A program made the position numbers and the translations under genes. Under the pieces are notes generated by a model. The model was given only the letters and a program-made list of their open reading frames with translations. It made no database searches and was not told the origin of the DNA. This document shows, in pieces, positions 8,690 through 17,753 of a stretch of DNA of 64,000 nucleotides (its first letter is position 1; each line of letters begins with the position of its first letter). The DNA comes from Taibaiella koreensis (lineage in GTDB: Bacteria > Bacteroidota > Bacteroidia > Chitinophagales > Chitinophagaceae), in contig NZ_QVNU01000010.1 of NCBI RefSeq assembly GCF_003545715.1, positions 99,982 to 163,981 on the forward strand, written 5' to 3'.

Positions 8690-8923
8690 TCAGCATATAT
8701 CAACAGAATACACACATTGAGGCCCGAGCAGGGTGTCGCAATTGGCTTTAGTAAGTAATTGACAGTGCTGAAGACAGGTATCGTCAAACACGGTCTTGGG
8801 AGGAGGACACTGGCATAGCGAATTATCTGTTTGTCCGCCACTTACTTCACCTTGCCGGTGAAGCGACATGATAGCTTCTTTGCTGAACCGTAATCTGGAC
8901 AGGCCGATTGCTTTTTTCTTCAT
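8690..8923 (-). CDS. GG-leader Cys-rich peptide, class I lanthipeptide-like precursor
   Basis: 77 residues on the minus strand. The leader is MKKKAIGLSRLRFSKEAIMS and ends VSGG (residues 27-30). The core has seven Cys (SLCQCPPPK, DDTCLQHCQL, KANCD, PQCVYS, terminal DIC). The leader keeps the LxLNK-like motif in a variant form, LRFSK. It faces the other members at 6884 and 7228, so it is a separate transcription unit. No modifying enzyme is adjacent. Confidence 0.7.
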   Translation of the reverse strand: MKKKAIGLSRLRFSKEAIMSLHRQGEVSGGQTDNSLCQCPPPKTVFDDTCLQHCQLLTKANCDTLLGPQCVYSVDIC

Positions 8924-9209
8924 TGGATATTGCTTTTAGTAAGCTTGCAATTTACCCGGCAGCCCCCGGCCTCTCCTAGTCGCTTTTAATAAGTGCGTGC
9001 GGTGACTTGGTAAGTGTGCCCTGCAAAGCGACCCATTATTCCATCTTGTCATCGCAATATTTGGGTCGTAACCGAATAAAAGGGATCAGTGCTATCCCTG
9101 CGGTTATTGAAGCTTTCTGCGGCATATGCAGTAACCGGAACAACCGATAGCGCTATCTTTCTTTGAGAAAGAACTAGGCGGCTTAGCGATCTTTCCTCAA
9201 TTTTGTAGT

Positions 9210-10244
9210 ATGAATCACAACACTATGGATGCGGTGGTCCAGGTACGGAAGGGTAAAGTAGCGCAGGCATTTGAGATGAGGAAAGTACCGGTGCCGCAGC
9301 CCGCCGCTCATGAGGTATTGATACGGGTAGAGGCCTTTGGACTAAATTATGCCGATGGTATGGCGATAAAGGGTCAATACCGCGACGCTCCTCCCTTACC
9401 TTGTGTATTGGGATACGATGTTTGCGGAACAGTGGCAGACAAAGGTTCGGCGGTAACGGACATTGCCATCGGCGATCGCGTTACCGCGATGACCCGCTTC
9501 GGCGGCTATGCACAATATGCCGTTACGGATCAGCGTGCTGTTGTGCGGATAGATGCCGCTACCTCGCTGACAGATGCACTAGCATTGGCCACACAAGCCG
9601 CAACTGCCTGGTACTGCACAAGAGAGGCTTGCACGGTATACCCGGGCGAGCGGGTGATCGTTACAGCAGCTGCCGGCGGCGTAGGATCACTGATCGTACA
9701 GCTTTGTAAGCTGCAGCATGCAAAAGTCTACGGTATTGTCAGCACAGAGAAGAAGGAAGTAATTGCCCGGTCCCTGGGCGCCGATGCCACCCTGAACCGG
9801 AGCAAAGGCGATGTGTTTGCGCAATACGAGCAGCTGGAAGGCTCTAAAGCAATTGATGTTATGTTCGATTCGGCTGGTGGTTCCTATATCCGGAAGGCGA
9901 TGCGTAGCCTGGCGCCTGGCGGCCGCCTTGTTGGCTATGGCGGCGCGCAGGGCAACGATGCCGGCAATATTTTCAAACTGGTTTCCTTTGCGCTTTCTTT
10001 TGGTTTCTTTCATCCCGCACCCTTCCTGCTCAACAGCCGGTCATTCACGGGAGTCAATATGCTGCGGCTGGCCGATCATAAGTCCGGGCTCGTGCAGCAT
10101 TGCCTGGCAAAGGCCTCGCAACTGTTCCGCGAAGGCTTACTGCGGCCCCTGCCGGGGAAAGTATATCCGGTGACCGACCTGGTGGCCGCACATAACGACC
10201 TGATGAGCGGTAAGGTACCCGGTAAGATCGCCATAACCTGGTAG
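9210..10244 (+). CDS. NADPH:quinone oxidoreductase-type medium-chain dehydrogenase
   Basis: 344 residues, normal for the zinc-independent quinone-oxidoreductase branch of the MDR superfamily. The N-terminal GroES-like domain includes NYADGMAIKGQY. The Rossmann half has AAAGGVGSLIVQLCK (about residues 153-167) for NADPH binding and LGADATLN further on. The zinc ligands of classical alcohol dehydrogenases are absent. It likely reduces quinones or enones in the cytoplasm. The ATG at 9210 lies only four bases after a -7-like box (CAATTTTG); a second ATG at 9225 (MDAVVQVRKG) is also possible. It appears monocistronic. Confidence 0.88.
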   Translation: MNHNTMDAVVQVRKGKVAQAFEMRKVPVPQPAAHEVLIRVEAFGLNYADGMAIKGQYRDAPPLPCVLGYDVCGTVADKGSAVTDIAIGDRVTAMTRFGGYAQYAVTDQRAVVRIDAATSLTDALALATQAATAWYCTREACTVYPGERVIVTAAAGGVGSLIVQLCKLQHAKVYGIVSTEKKEVIARSLGADATLNRSKGDVFAQYEQLEGSKAIDVMFDSAGGSYIRKAMRSLAPGGRLVGYGGAQGNDAGNIFKLVSFALSFGFFHPAPFLLNSRSFTGVNMLRLADHKSGLVQHCLAKASQLFREGLLRPLPGKVYPVTDLVAAHNDLMSGKVPGKIAITW

Positions 10245-10326
10245 CTTTTTACAATAATGGTAAATTCAGACTACAGGTATAGCATTATTTCCATTTTAGG
10301 AGTATATATAAAGTGGGCGACCGGGA

Positions 10327-11535
10327 TTATTTTTTTGAAACGCTCACTTTAACTTTGTAGCTACCGTCATTGTCCGATGGATCCGTATCGTTGACAATAA
10401 GATTTAATCGGCCACTTTGTTGTGCAATAATAGTTCCCTTGCTTCCAACCAATATCCAGGGCGCCACATCGCCGACTCTGGCCATGAGCGCTCCGTAATT
10501 TACATCTGACTTGTAAGTCCAAAGCCTGCTCCACTGGATGCCATCAGGACCAGATGAACCAGAAAAGCTACCCAAAACGATTGCGCCTGTCGCAATAATG
10601 GAAATGTGATCTCCCTTTTTTACGGTTATATTTGTCGCGTTGGTATAGGAGGTTACTTCTATATAGTCACCTACTTTTTGGGCTATATTATCATCTGTGC
10701 TATTGTCAATGTTAGTTGTGCCAGATGTTTTTACAGCGGTAACATTGTTGGCAACGTACTGTCCAAGATACTGACGGTGACCAAAAGTATTATTAAAAGC
10801 AGGCGAGATGTCGACATACTCTATGAATTGATCAGGTGCAACAGAGGTCGAAATATCTGAATATTCAGTTTTATCTCTTGACCAAGAATAATTGTTATGA
10901 AGGCCTTTCAGAAAAACGGTGGTATTGCATTTATTCTGCCAGGCATCCACTTCTGTTGAGCCTTCTTCCGGGTCATACCGTATGTCAACATTTCCTCTTT
11001 CATCAACGATTTCTTTTTTTACCCCATAGGTAAACCTTCTCTCCGCAACTGTTTTAATAAGGCAGTCACAAGGTTTAAATTTTGCGAAGGCAAGGGTCTG
11101 ATATCTTTTAATAGCAGCGAGAGACAGATTTTCAGCTCCTGATAGTCTTACTAAACCATCGTCATTTTTGGCTAATGTGGCTCCCTTTTCTCCATTATCG
11201 TACAGGGCAGCGTAATAGGCCCCATTAGCATTTTTATAGGTAGCAGGCCCATTCAACTTTCCGTTTTTGAAATAACCTTCAATCTGGTACCTGACCTCAT
11301 ATCCTCCATTATTGCTGATCCCGATCCCGTATCCATTTACACAATCTCCGGATACGCACGTAAAATTAATACCCTGTGTAGCGGCTGTCTTCCATATAGA
11401 CGATTCTGTCATTAAGGGCTTTGCATTATTGAAAAGCGCCCAAAGCTTATCTATATCTGAAACTTCCTGAGCATACCCTCGTTGCAGGCAACAAAGGATT
11501 AATAGAGTTATGGTCGATAGGTGCTTGTGGAACAT
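10327..11535 (-). CDS. secreted protein with MORN-like repeats and C-terminal LecA/PA-IL-like lectin domain
   Basis: 402 residues. A signal peptide (MFHKHLSTITLLILCCLQRG, cleaved near YAQ) directs export. Residues ~85-115 carry MORN-like motifs (YFKNGKLNGPATYKNANGAY). The last ~100 residues look like the beta-sandwich of the PA-IL/LecA galactophilic lectin: KKGDHISIIATG, a long loop, YGALMARVG, and NLIVNDTDPSDNDGSYKV at the place of the calcium-binding loop and last strand. The domain call rests on remembered LecA sequence, so moderate. There is no T9SS tail. The start overlaps nothing and the gene is followed by 82 bases of intergenic DNA. Confidence 0.7.
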   Translation of the reverse strand: MFHKHLSTITLLILCCLQRGYAQEVSDIDKLWALFNNAKPLMTESSIWKTAATQGINFTCVSGDCVNGYGIGISNNGGYEVRYQIEGYFKNGKLNGPATYKNANGAYYAALYDNGEKGATLAKNDDGLVRLSGAENLSLAAIKRYQTLAFAKFKPCDCLIKTVAERRFTYGVKKEIVDERGNVDIRYDPEEGSTEVDAWQNKCNTTVFLKGLHNNYSWSRDKTEYSDISTSVAPDQFIEYVDISPAFNNTFGHRQYLGQYVANNVTAVKTSGTTNIDNSTDDNIAQKVGDYIEVTSYTNATNITVKKGDHISIIATGAIVLGSFSGSSGPDGIQWSRLWTYKSDVNYGALMARVGDVAPWILVGSKGTIIAQQSGRLNLIVNDTDPSDNDGSYKVKVSVSKK

Positions 11536-11617
11536 AGGTTTATGTTTTGGGATCTAAATTATGGAAAACTGCAAAAGATAATGTATTCGGAATATTAAAT
11601 TGATATTTTCCTTAAAT

Positions 11618-11653
11618 AAAAACAAAAGCCGCCTCATACTGGAGGCGGCCTTT
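11618..11653 (-). terminator. rho-independent terminator
   Basis: Read on the minus strand, GCCGCCTC-CAGTAT-GAGGCGGC is followed by TTTTGTTTTT. It lies 19 bases after the stop of the SBBP protein gene at 11672. Confidence 0.88.
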
Positions 11654-11671
11654 AGAGACTGGTTCAAGATT

Positions 11672-13825
11672 CTACTGCTTTACTAGCCGGGTCCTGTATG
11701 ATTGTTCTGCCACTTGCAGCTCTACAATATAGACTCCCGGCAGCAGGGCGCTGATATCGAAGGTCAGCTGCGTACCATTCAAGTTACCTTGTTGCAACAC
11801 TTCCCGGCCGGGCATATCCAGAATACGGCAAATGGCATGATGGAACGGCGTATTGGAGAATAGGGTTACTTTATCTTTTGCCGGGTTCGGCGCCAGGGTT
11901 AAGGTGCCTGGTTCAGCCACATCTTTAATAGACATGCCTGTGACCTGGAGGCAGACGGAGGTATCCCGGCAAGCGCCTTTCGTGAGCACAACGGCATAGC
12001 TGCCATTCTGCAACGCCGTATAGCTTTGCTGGGTTGCCCCGGCTATCGGTTGCTGTTGATTGCAATTGATCCATTGATACGTAGCGCCTGCCTGGGCAGC
12101 GCCGAGCACATTCCCTGCGAGGCTTACAGAGCGGTCAAGGGCATCCAGGTGTAGAGTGAGCACAACGCTGCTGTCGCATCCGGCGGCGTTGGTAAAGGTT
12201 TGTGTATAGGTCCCGCTTTGTGTATAGGTGGTCCCGTTAAGCCGGAAGCTGTCGCAGGCGGCGATGGTGAGCGCAGTAGTAATAGGGCTGCAGTTGTTCA
12301 GCTTCAATACAAAGACATTGTTGCTGACTGCAGTAAGGTTGAATGTACCCGGACCCGGATCGAAATCGGCAGTGCCGGAAAATTCACTGACAATGTGAAT
12401 GCTGTTGTCCAGCGGACTAAGCGCTATATCCTCACCATTAATCCCGATGCTGACGCCTGCGCCGCTGACATTCGTTGCCCATACAAAGCGGCCCGCCGAA
12501 TCCAGCTTGGACAGAAACAACGCGCTTGATGACACAGGCGTCATGGTATAAGTACCGGTATCCGAGGGGTCGAAATCGGCCGGCCCGCCAAAGACGCCTA
12601 TCGTGTATACATTGCCGGACTCATCGGTGGTAATGCCATATCCGATATCGGAATAGATGCTTCCCATTCCTTTTGCCCAGGCCAATTGACCGCTGCTATC
12701 CAGCTTGCAAACGAATATATCCGCATCATTCGCTCCGGTTAAGGTAGAGACCAGATTCGCGGTTCCCGTACCCGGATCAAAATCGACTGTATCCGAGAAA
12801 CTGCCGGTGATATAAGTATTGCCTCCGGCATCGGCTGCCAATGCAAAGGGCATCGTACTGCTGCTATGTATATTGGCTGGTACGCCCAGTTTCCTGGCCC
12901 AGATATAATTACCGCCGGGGTCAAGTTTTGACACGAACATATTGGTGGTTGGCCAGCTGTACGGACCGGGAGCTGTGGTCATATTTTCGATGCCGGCTCC
13001 TGGATCAAAGTCGGCTGTTCCCGCAAAGGCGCCCAGGGTATAAATATTACCATCGACATCTGTTCTTATACCTTTAGCGATGGTTTGATCGGTGCCGCCG
13101 ATTCTTTTCGCCCATACATAATCGCCTCCATTGTTCAGCTTGGTAATAAACACATCGCCCACGCTGCTGCTGGCTGTGAGATTAGCTACCGCGGCGCCGG
13201 GATTAAAGTCTGCTGTACCTCTGAAGGTCCCGGTTACCAGCACATCGCCCGTGCCGGTCAGGGCAATCCCGGTGCTGGCATCGCTTTTGTCGCCTCCAAG
13301 TTGCCTGGCCCATATAAATCCTCCTGTGGCATCCAGTTTTACTACGAAAACGTCGGTAGTGTAAAGGTCTCCCGAAGTATTGAGGGTATGGGTGCCCGGC
13401 CCCGGATCAAAATCGACCGTACCCGGCGTGCCGAATGAACCGAAATTGCCGCTGATATAAATATTGCCCGAAGCGTCGAGAACTATATCGCTGGGTTCCG
13501 ATAGCACATCGGCGTTACTGGCTTCAAATTGCCGTACCCATTCAAAGCCGCCCGCGGCATTCAGCTTCAGCAAGAACGCGTCCGATCCGGACGAGGTCAG
13601 GTTATGCACGCCGGTCCCCGGATCAAAGTCGGTAATATAGCTGAAACGACCGGCTATATAAACGTTTCCGGAAGCATCTACGGCGGTAGCGCTGGCAGCA
13701 TCGTATCCGTCACTGGTCAGATGTTTTGCCCATGACAGGTTTTGCGCCTGTATGGAACCCGCACAACAACATATCCCGAGGCCCAGGAGCATTTTTTTTA
13801 CAGGAGGTAATAGACTTTTTTTCAT
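11672..13825 (-). CDS. SBBP beta-propeller repeat protein with T9SS type A sorting domain
   Basis: 717 residues. Signal peptide MKKSLLPPVKKMLLGLGICC, cleavage after SIQA. Residues ~30-500 contain about eight ~55-65-residue repeats with the pattern GNVYIAGxF...ADFDPGxG...FVxKLDxxG...WAR, typical of SBBP/beta-propeller surface proteins. Around 510-560 lies a segment with SFRLNGTTYTQSGTYTQTF, as in Bacteroidota adhesin-like modules. The last ~75 residues form a T9SS type A signal (LAPNPAKDKVTLFS ... GVYIVELQ ... RLVKQ). The protein should be exported and anchored or released by T9SS. It has its own terminator and is 181 bases from the next minus-strand gene upstream. Confidence 0.85.
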   Translation of the reverse strand: MKKSLLPPVKKMLLGLGICCCAGSIQAQNLSWAKHLTSDGYDAASATAVDASGNVYIAGRFSYITDFDPGTGVHNLTSSGSDAFLLKLNAAGGFEWVRQFEASNADVLSEPSDIVLDASGNIYISGNFGSFGTPGTVDFDPGPGTHTLNTSGDLYTTDVFVVKLDATGGFIWARQLGGDKSDASTGIALTGTGDVLVTGTFRGTADFNPGAAVANLTASSSVGDVFITKLNNGGDYVWAKRIGGTDQTIAKGIRTDVDGNIYTLGAFAGTADFDPGAGIENMTTAPGPYSWPTTNMFVSKLDPGGNYIWARKLGVPANIHSSSTMPFALAADAGGNTYITGSFSDTVDFDPGTGTANLVSTLTGANDADIFVCKLDSSGQLAWAKGMGSIYSDIGYGITTDESGNVYTIGVFGGPADFDPSDTGTYTMTPVSSSALFLSKLDSAGRFVWATNVSGAGVSIGINGEDIALSPLDNSIHIVSEFSGTADFDPGPGTFNLTAVSNNVFVLKLNNCSPITTALTIAACDSFRLNGTTYTQSGTYTQTFTNAAGCDSSVVLTLHLDALDRSVSLAGNVLGAAQAGATYQWINCNQQQPIAGATQQSYTALQNGSYAVVLTKGACRDTSVCLQVTGMSIKDVAEPGTLTLAPNPAKDKVTLFSNTPFHHAICRILDMPGREVLQQGNLNGTQLTFDISALLPGVYIVELQVAEQSYRTRLVKQ

Positions 13826-14006
13826 CGTAATCTTTTTATAATTAAAAAATGGATTGTCTTGTTATGTAGTGATCGTGCGGATACAGGAAGGTTGGCATCC
13901 TGGAGCTTACCGAAACAGGAAAAACAATGTTCCATAGCCGGGGTTTGGTAATGGTTGATAGTGTTTCCTGTAGCTTATAGCCGGCTTGTCTTTTCACTCC
14001 CGGCAG
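13826..14006. promoter_or_regulatory. intergenic leader of the SBBP gene
   Basis: 181 bases between two minus-strand surface-protein genes. No clear terminator hairpin for the upstream gene (stop at 14007) was seen, so read-through into the gene starting at 13825 is possible. Confidence 0.3.
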
Positions 14007-17000
14007 CTACCGGACCAGGGTTATGTCTCCTTTAAATACCTTTTCTTCGCCACTGATGGTACGCAACCGGGCGTAATAATGATAAGTACCTACATCGGCA
14101 GGCTGTTTTTTATATTGACCGTTCCATCCCTGCGCTGGATCAGTAGTAAAAAATACTTCTTGTCCCCAACGGTTGAAAACACGGAATTCTGCCAGCTTAT
14201 GGTAGCCATAATTGCCGATCTTGAATACATCATTGATCCCATCGCCATTTGGAGAAAATGCATTGGGCATAAATACAGCGTCGTGAATATCGATATGAAC
14301 CGTTAGAGAAGCTTTGCAGCCGTGTTCGCTGTACCCGGTAACTGTATAAGTAACCGGCTGCCGGGGCGCAGCAACAGGACGGGCAACAGCAGGGTTATCC
14401 AGCCCGTCTTCCGGCTGCCACCGGTAAAGGTTGGCGCCCGTAGCCCATAATTGTACCTTTTGTCCCGCGGCGATGGTCGTATCGTTGCTCACGTCCAGAA
14501 CGACTTCCGGGAAGGTCTCGATCGTAAAGGGTAGAGTAGTGTCGCAGTCCGCAGCAAGTACTTGTACCTTATAGTGCCCTGCACTCAGTCCCTCGGCTGT
14601 ATCACCCTTATTGCGCTGCATTGTCCGGATCAGTGTCCCGGCATCATCATACCAGTTATAAGTGTAGGTATTACTATTGCCGGGAGCGACGGCTGCAACA
14701 GCCATACCGCCGGCCGGGCAACCCTCCAGCGCCGTCAATACCGGCAGAGGATAGATCTTTACATTAAAAGTGTCGGCATCGGGACAACCATCGGCGCGAC
14801 GGTAACGGACCACATAGGTTCCTGATGTGCTCACCTCAGTACTGAAGCCGGAAACGCCGTGATCCCATGCATAGTTAGTGCCCGAAGTATCGTAGGCCTT
14901 CAGCTGTACGCTATCGCGGCTAAAGCAGGGTATTACCACCTGCTCTGTAACCGGCATGATGAACTTTGCCAGGAAAGCATCACGTTGTAGGCTCAGCTGG
15001 CCACCCAGCACATTCTTGAAGCTTCCGGCTGTCGCGATGCGTGTTGGGCTGGTGGTCGTTCCTGTTGCGTAAACCGCGATACCCTTTTCGGTATTCGTTG
15101 CCGCCAGGGAACAGCCCCAGTCTTCGTAAGCGCCGCCATAATAAGTGGCGTACTCCCGGTTGCCGGCGGTATCGAATATGCTCAGATAAGCCGAGACGCT
15201 GCCCCCTGTAGCAAAAAGACCCGGGTTGTCGGTCTGGTAAGCACAAGGTGTTGCCAGCCCCACGGCATCCGAACTGACCAACAGGAAAATTTTATTGTTT
15301 TTACAAGCCAGGCCGGCGCCCGCCTTTGCATTATTGCCATAGTAATAGGTGCCCCATCTTCTTTGTCCCTGGCCCGAGAACTTTGCCAGGAAAGAACCGC
15401 CGTCTGGTGGTATAGTGGGGAGAAAGCCTCCCGGCGAAGCTACGCTCCAGGTGCCGTTAATACTATTGGTAAAAGGGCTGGTATACCCGGCCATGTAAAC
15501 ATTGTTACTGTCGTCGCAGGCAACGGTGTAGCCGCCATCCGGGGCGTTGCCGCCGTAATACGTACCCCACAGGCGGTGCCCGGCGCTATCCCACTTCTGC
15601 AGGAAAGCATCGGGTGTGCAATTGGGTGGTCCCCAGGACGAAAAGGTGCAGCCGCCGTATTGCGACTGGAAGCTGCCTATCGTCGCTGCGGACACCGCAG
15701 TGCTGATGCCGTCGCCTATTACATAGCCGGTAATATAGATATGCTCTTCCTTGTCCAATGCAATATCATAAACCGTGCTGAGGATGTTCTCTACATCGGC
15801 AATATAGGTGCCCCATCGCCGTTGTCCCTGGGCATTAAAGCAAGTAAGGAAGCCCGAATACAAAGCAGAACCAGGGCCGGGAGGAACCAAAAAAGCACCG
15901 GGAGAGGCAATTACATCTACGGGTGGCAGGAAGGACTGTGATGCTCCTGCAAGATATATTTTACTGCCATCTTTTGTTACAGCTACCGAGCCACCTTCGT
16001 CTATACGTGGATTGCCCAGATAGGTGGACCATTGCCGGGTGCCATCGTTCCGGAACTTTACCAGGTACAAGTCGGGCCATCCATGGATACCGTTTCGCGT
16101 CATCTGATAAGCGCCGGGCGTAGCAATACCGCTATCGTTGAAAGTATTGCCCGCCATATAGATATTGCCCAGCGTATCGCAGGCAATGGAGTGCCCTCTG
16201 CCCGATACGGTACCCATATAGGCGCCGTCTTCGTCAAGGCTACCGTTGTAACCACCGAAATAGGTGCCCCATACACGCTGCCCCGAGGCCGTAAACCTGG
16301 CCAGGTAGGCGCAGCTGCCGTTGGATAAGGTAACCTGGTGCGTACCCAGTGTGGCTATGTTATCGATGCTTGAGGTTGTGCCGGAAATATAGACATCACC
16401 GTTGTGATCGGTGATCACAGAATTGCCATAGGCATAATAGCCATAGAAGCTATGTCCGGCATATTGTCCCGATTCTGTACCGCTTCCGCCGTAATAGGTA
16501 GCCCATTGCAGGCGGAGTGCCGGGTCTATGACCAAAGTGCCTTCGTATGCGCCCACTTCAAATCCGGCTATATCCTTATCCAGCACAAAACGGGAAGTCA
16601 CGGTGTCACCACTGTTTTTCTTATAGCTAAATGGCTTTTCTTCCTTTATGCTGCCCATGGGTGTAGTAGCAACCAGCATACCATCCTTTATAGCAATGTC
16701 GCCGGCGCCGTCATAGCGCATCTTTATATCGCCGGCCCTGGCTCCCGGATGCAACACAAAGTCGTATTTCAGCTCGCTGCCGCGGGTATACAATACCCAA
16801 TCTATATTGGGATAAATATTCTGGTAAGTGATCTTGTGCCATGAGGCTGCCCTGGCGCCATTCAGGCCATAAGCATAGTAGACTGTGGCATCGGGAAGTT
16901 GTTCTTCCTTAATTACAGGAGCATCGGTATTGCAATCCAGCAAGGTAACGTCCAGGCGATAGGTATTGAAGGAAAGAAAGGAGGGTGGTGCCGGCTTGCC

Positions 17001-17273
17001 TATCGCAGCTGCTGTCGCATCCGGCGTCGTCGTCTTTGCCGGTAGGGCTTCATTCCATTGGTAGTGGATCTTACCTTTTCCTATGAACACTGAAAGTCCG
17101 TCGGTGCTGAGCTGGAACTGTATATCTTTCCTTGGGTGGTTGCGCTGATCGGTGATCTGCCCCACGTTTTCGCGGAAAGCCAGGCTGCCGGGAACATAAG
17201 GCTCCGGCCCCGATCTGGCGCAAACGATCTGGCTGATCAGGAAGAAGGCCACTAAACAGTAAATTGATTTCAT
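14007..17273 (-). CDS. large SBBP-type surface protein with DUF7948-like N-terminus and T9SS type B signal
   Basis: 1088 residues. Signal peptide MKSIYCLVAFFLISQIVCA. The next ~230 residues (FRENVGQI, IHYQWNEALP, YPNIDWVLYT, ELKYDFVLHPGA) match the DUF7948 domain that precedes SBBP repeats. Residues ~260-760 are SBBP-type repeats with YGG, WGTYFGG and GNIYMAG motifs. Ig-like segments follow. The C-terminus (MPNAFSPNGDGINDVFKIG ... VFNRWGQEVF ... GDITLVR) is a gliding-motility/T9SS type B tail. It is predicted to be surface-exposed. It starts 12 bases after the small lipoprotein gene upstream, so the two are likely an operon. Confidence 0.88.
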   Translation of the reverse strand: MKSIYCLVAFFLISQIVCARSGPEPYVPGSLAFRENVGQITDQRNHPRKDIQFQLSTDGLSVFIGKGKIHYQWNEALPAKTTTPDATAAAIGKPAPPSFLSFNTYRLDVTLLDCNTDAPVIKEEQLPDATVYYAYGLNGARAASWHKITYQNIYPNIDWVLYTRGSELKYDFVLHPGARAGDIKMRYDGAGDIAIKDGMLVATTPMGSIKEEKPFSYKKNSGDTVTSRFVLDKDIAGFEVGAYEGTLVIDPALRLQWATYYGGSGTESGQYAGHSFYGYYAYGNSVITDHNGDVYISGTTSSIDNIATLGTHQVTLSNGSCAYLARFTASGQRVWGTYFGGYNGSLDEDGAYMGTVSGRGHSIACDTLGNIYMAGNTFNDSGIATPGAYQMTRNGIHGWPDLYLVKFRNDGTRQWSTYLGNPRIDEGGSVAVTKDGSKIYLAGASQSFLPPVDVIASPGAFLVPPGPGSALYSGFLTCFNAQGQRRWGTYIADVENILSTVYDIALDKEEHIYITGYVIGDGISTAVSAATIGSFQSQYGGCTFSSWGPPNCTPDAFLQKWDSAGHRLWGTYYGGNAPDGGYTVACDDSNNVYMAGYTSPFTNSINGTWSVASPGGFLPTIPPDGGSFLAKFSGQGQRRWGTYYYGNNAKAGAGLACKNNKIFLLVSSDAVGLATPCAYQTDNPGLFATGGSVSAYLSIFDTAGNREYATYYGGAYEDWGCSLAATNTEKGIAVYATGTTTSPTRIATAGSFKNVLGGQLSLQRDAFLAKFIMPVTEQVVIPCFSRDSVQLKAYDTSGTNYAWDHGVSGFSTEVSTSGTYVVRYRRADGCPDADTFNVKIYPLPVLTALEGCPAGGMAVAAVAPGNSNTYTYNWYDDAGTLIRTMQRNKGDTAEGLSAGHYKVQVLAADCDTTLPFTIETFPEVVLDVSNDTTIAAGQKVQLWATGANLYRWQPEDGLDNPAVARPVAAPRQPVTYTVTGYSEHGCKASLTVHIDIHDAVFMPNAFSPNGDGINDVFKIGNYGYHKLAEFRVFNRWGQEVFFTTDPAQGWNGQYKKQPADVGTYHYYARLRTISGEEKVFKGDITLVR

Positions 17274-17285
17274 GTCTTAAGGAAC

Positions 17286-17600
17286 TTAATGGTGGAAATA
17301 TCGTTTACCGCCATGTTCTGGTTGGTTTACTATCGGGTGCAAAAGGTACCGGGTACTATCCTTGTATTTCCAGGGCCGGTCGGCGCCAAACATCAATATC
17401 ATCCCGTTATCCATTAAGAACATACCGGTGTTGTTGTAGCGGCTTGTTGACGACGCCTTCTTTTCCGTCGTATAGTCTGTTTCAGACGTCAGGTCGGGCT
17501 CCCGGTCAACAGGGTATTCTTCCTGGCGTGCCTTGCAGGCGCCAATGGTTAACATTATCGCCACCCACCATTTTTGTATCCGCATTCTTTTCAAGATCAT
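17286..17600 (-). CDS. small putative lipoprotein
   Basis: 104 residues. The N-terminus has a basic head, a hydrophobic stretch and a lipobox-like IGAC (Cys at residue 22), so signal-peptidase II processing is likely. The mature part contains YNNTGMFLMDNGMILMFGAD and a basic end. I do not recognise the family. It is the first gene of a two-gene minus-strand unit with the 1088-residue surface protein (12-base gap), which suggests a role with that protein. It shares a divergent control region with the histidine-kinase gene. An alternative ATG lies five codons in. Confidence 0.65.
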   Translation of the reverse strand: MILKRMRIQKWWVAIMLTIGACKARQEEYPVDREPDLTSETDYTTEKKASSTSRYNNTGMFLMDNGMILMFGADRPWKYKDSTRYLLHPIVNQPEHGGKRYFHH

Positions 17601-17662
17601 ATTGATGCCCCATCAGCAAAAACAAAATTCCTATATTAAAAATTAAGAACATAGAGGGCTTC

Positions 17663-17696
17663 CACTGAATTTAGAATTCAGTGTTTCTACTGAATT
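17663..17696. promoter_or_regulatory. palindromic site with a third half-site between divergent genes
   Basis: CACTGAATT-TAG-AATTCAGTG (17663-17683) is a perfect 9-bp palindrome, followed at 17688 by a third direct half-site TACTGAATT. It lies in the 153-base divergent region between the lipoprotein/surface-protein operon and the histidine-kinase operon, so it may bind the response regulator at 19625 or another dimeric regulator (inference). Confidence 0.45.
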
Positions 17697-17753
17697 ACCG
17701 AAGGAAAAGACGAGCCAGGTTCTATTTCCTTAACTTGTGGTAGATTTATTGTC

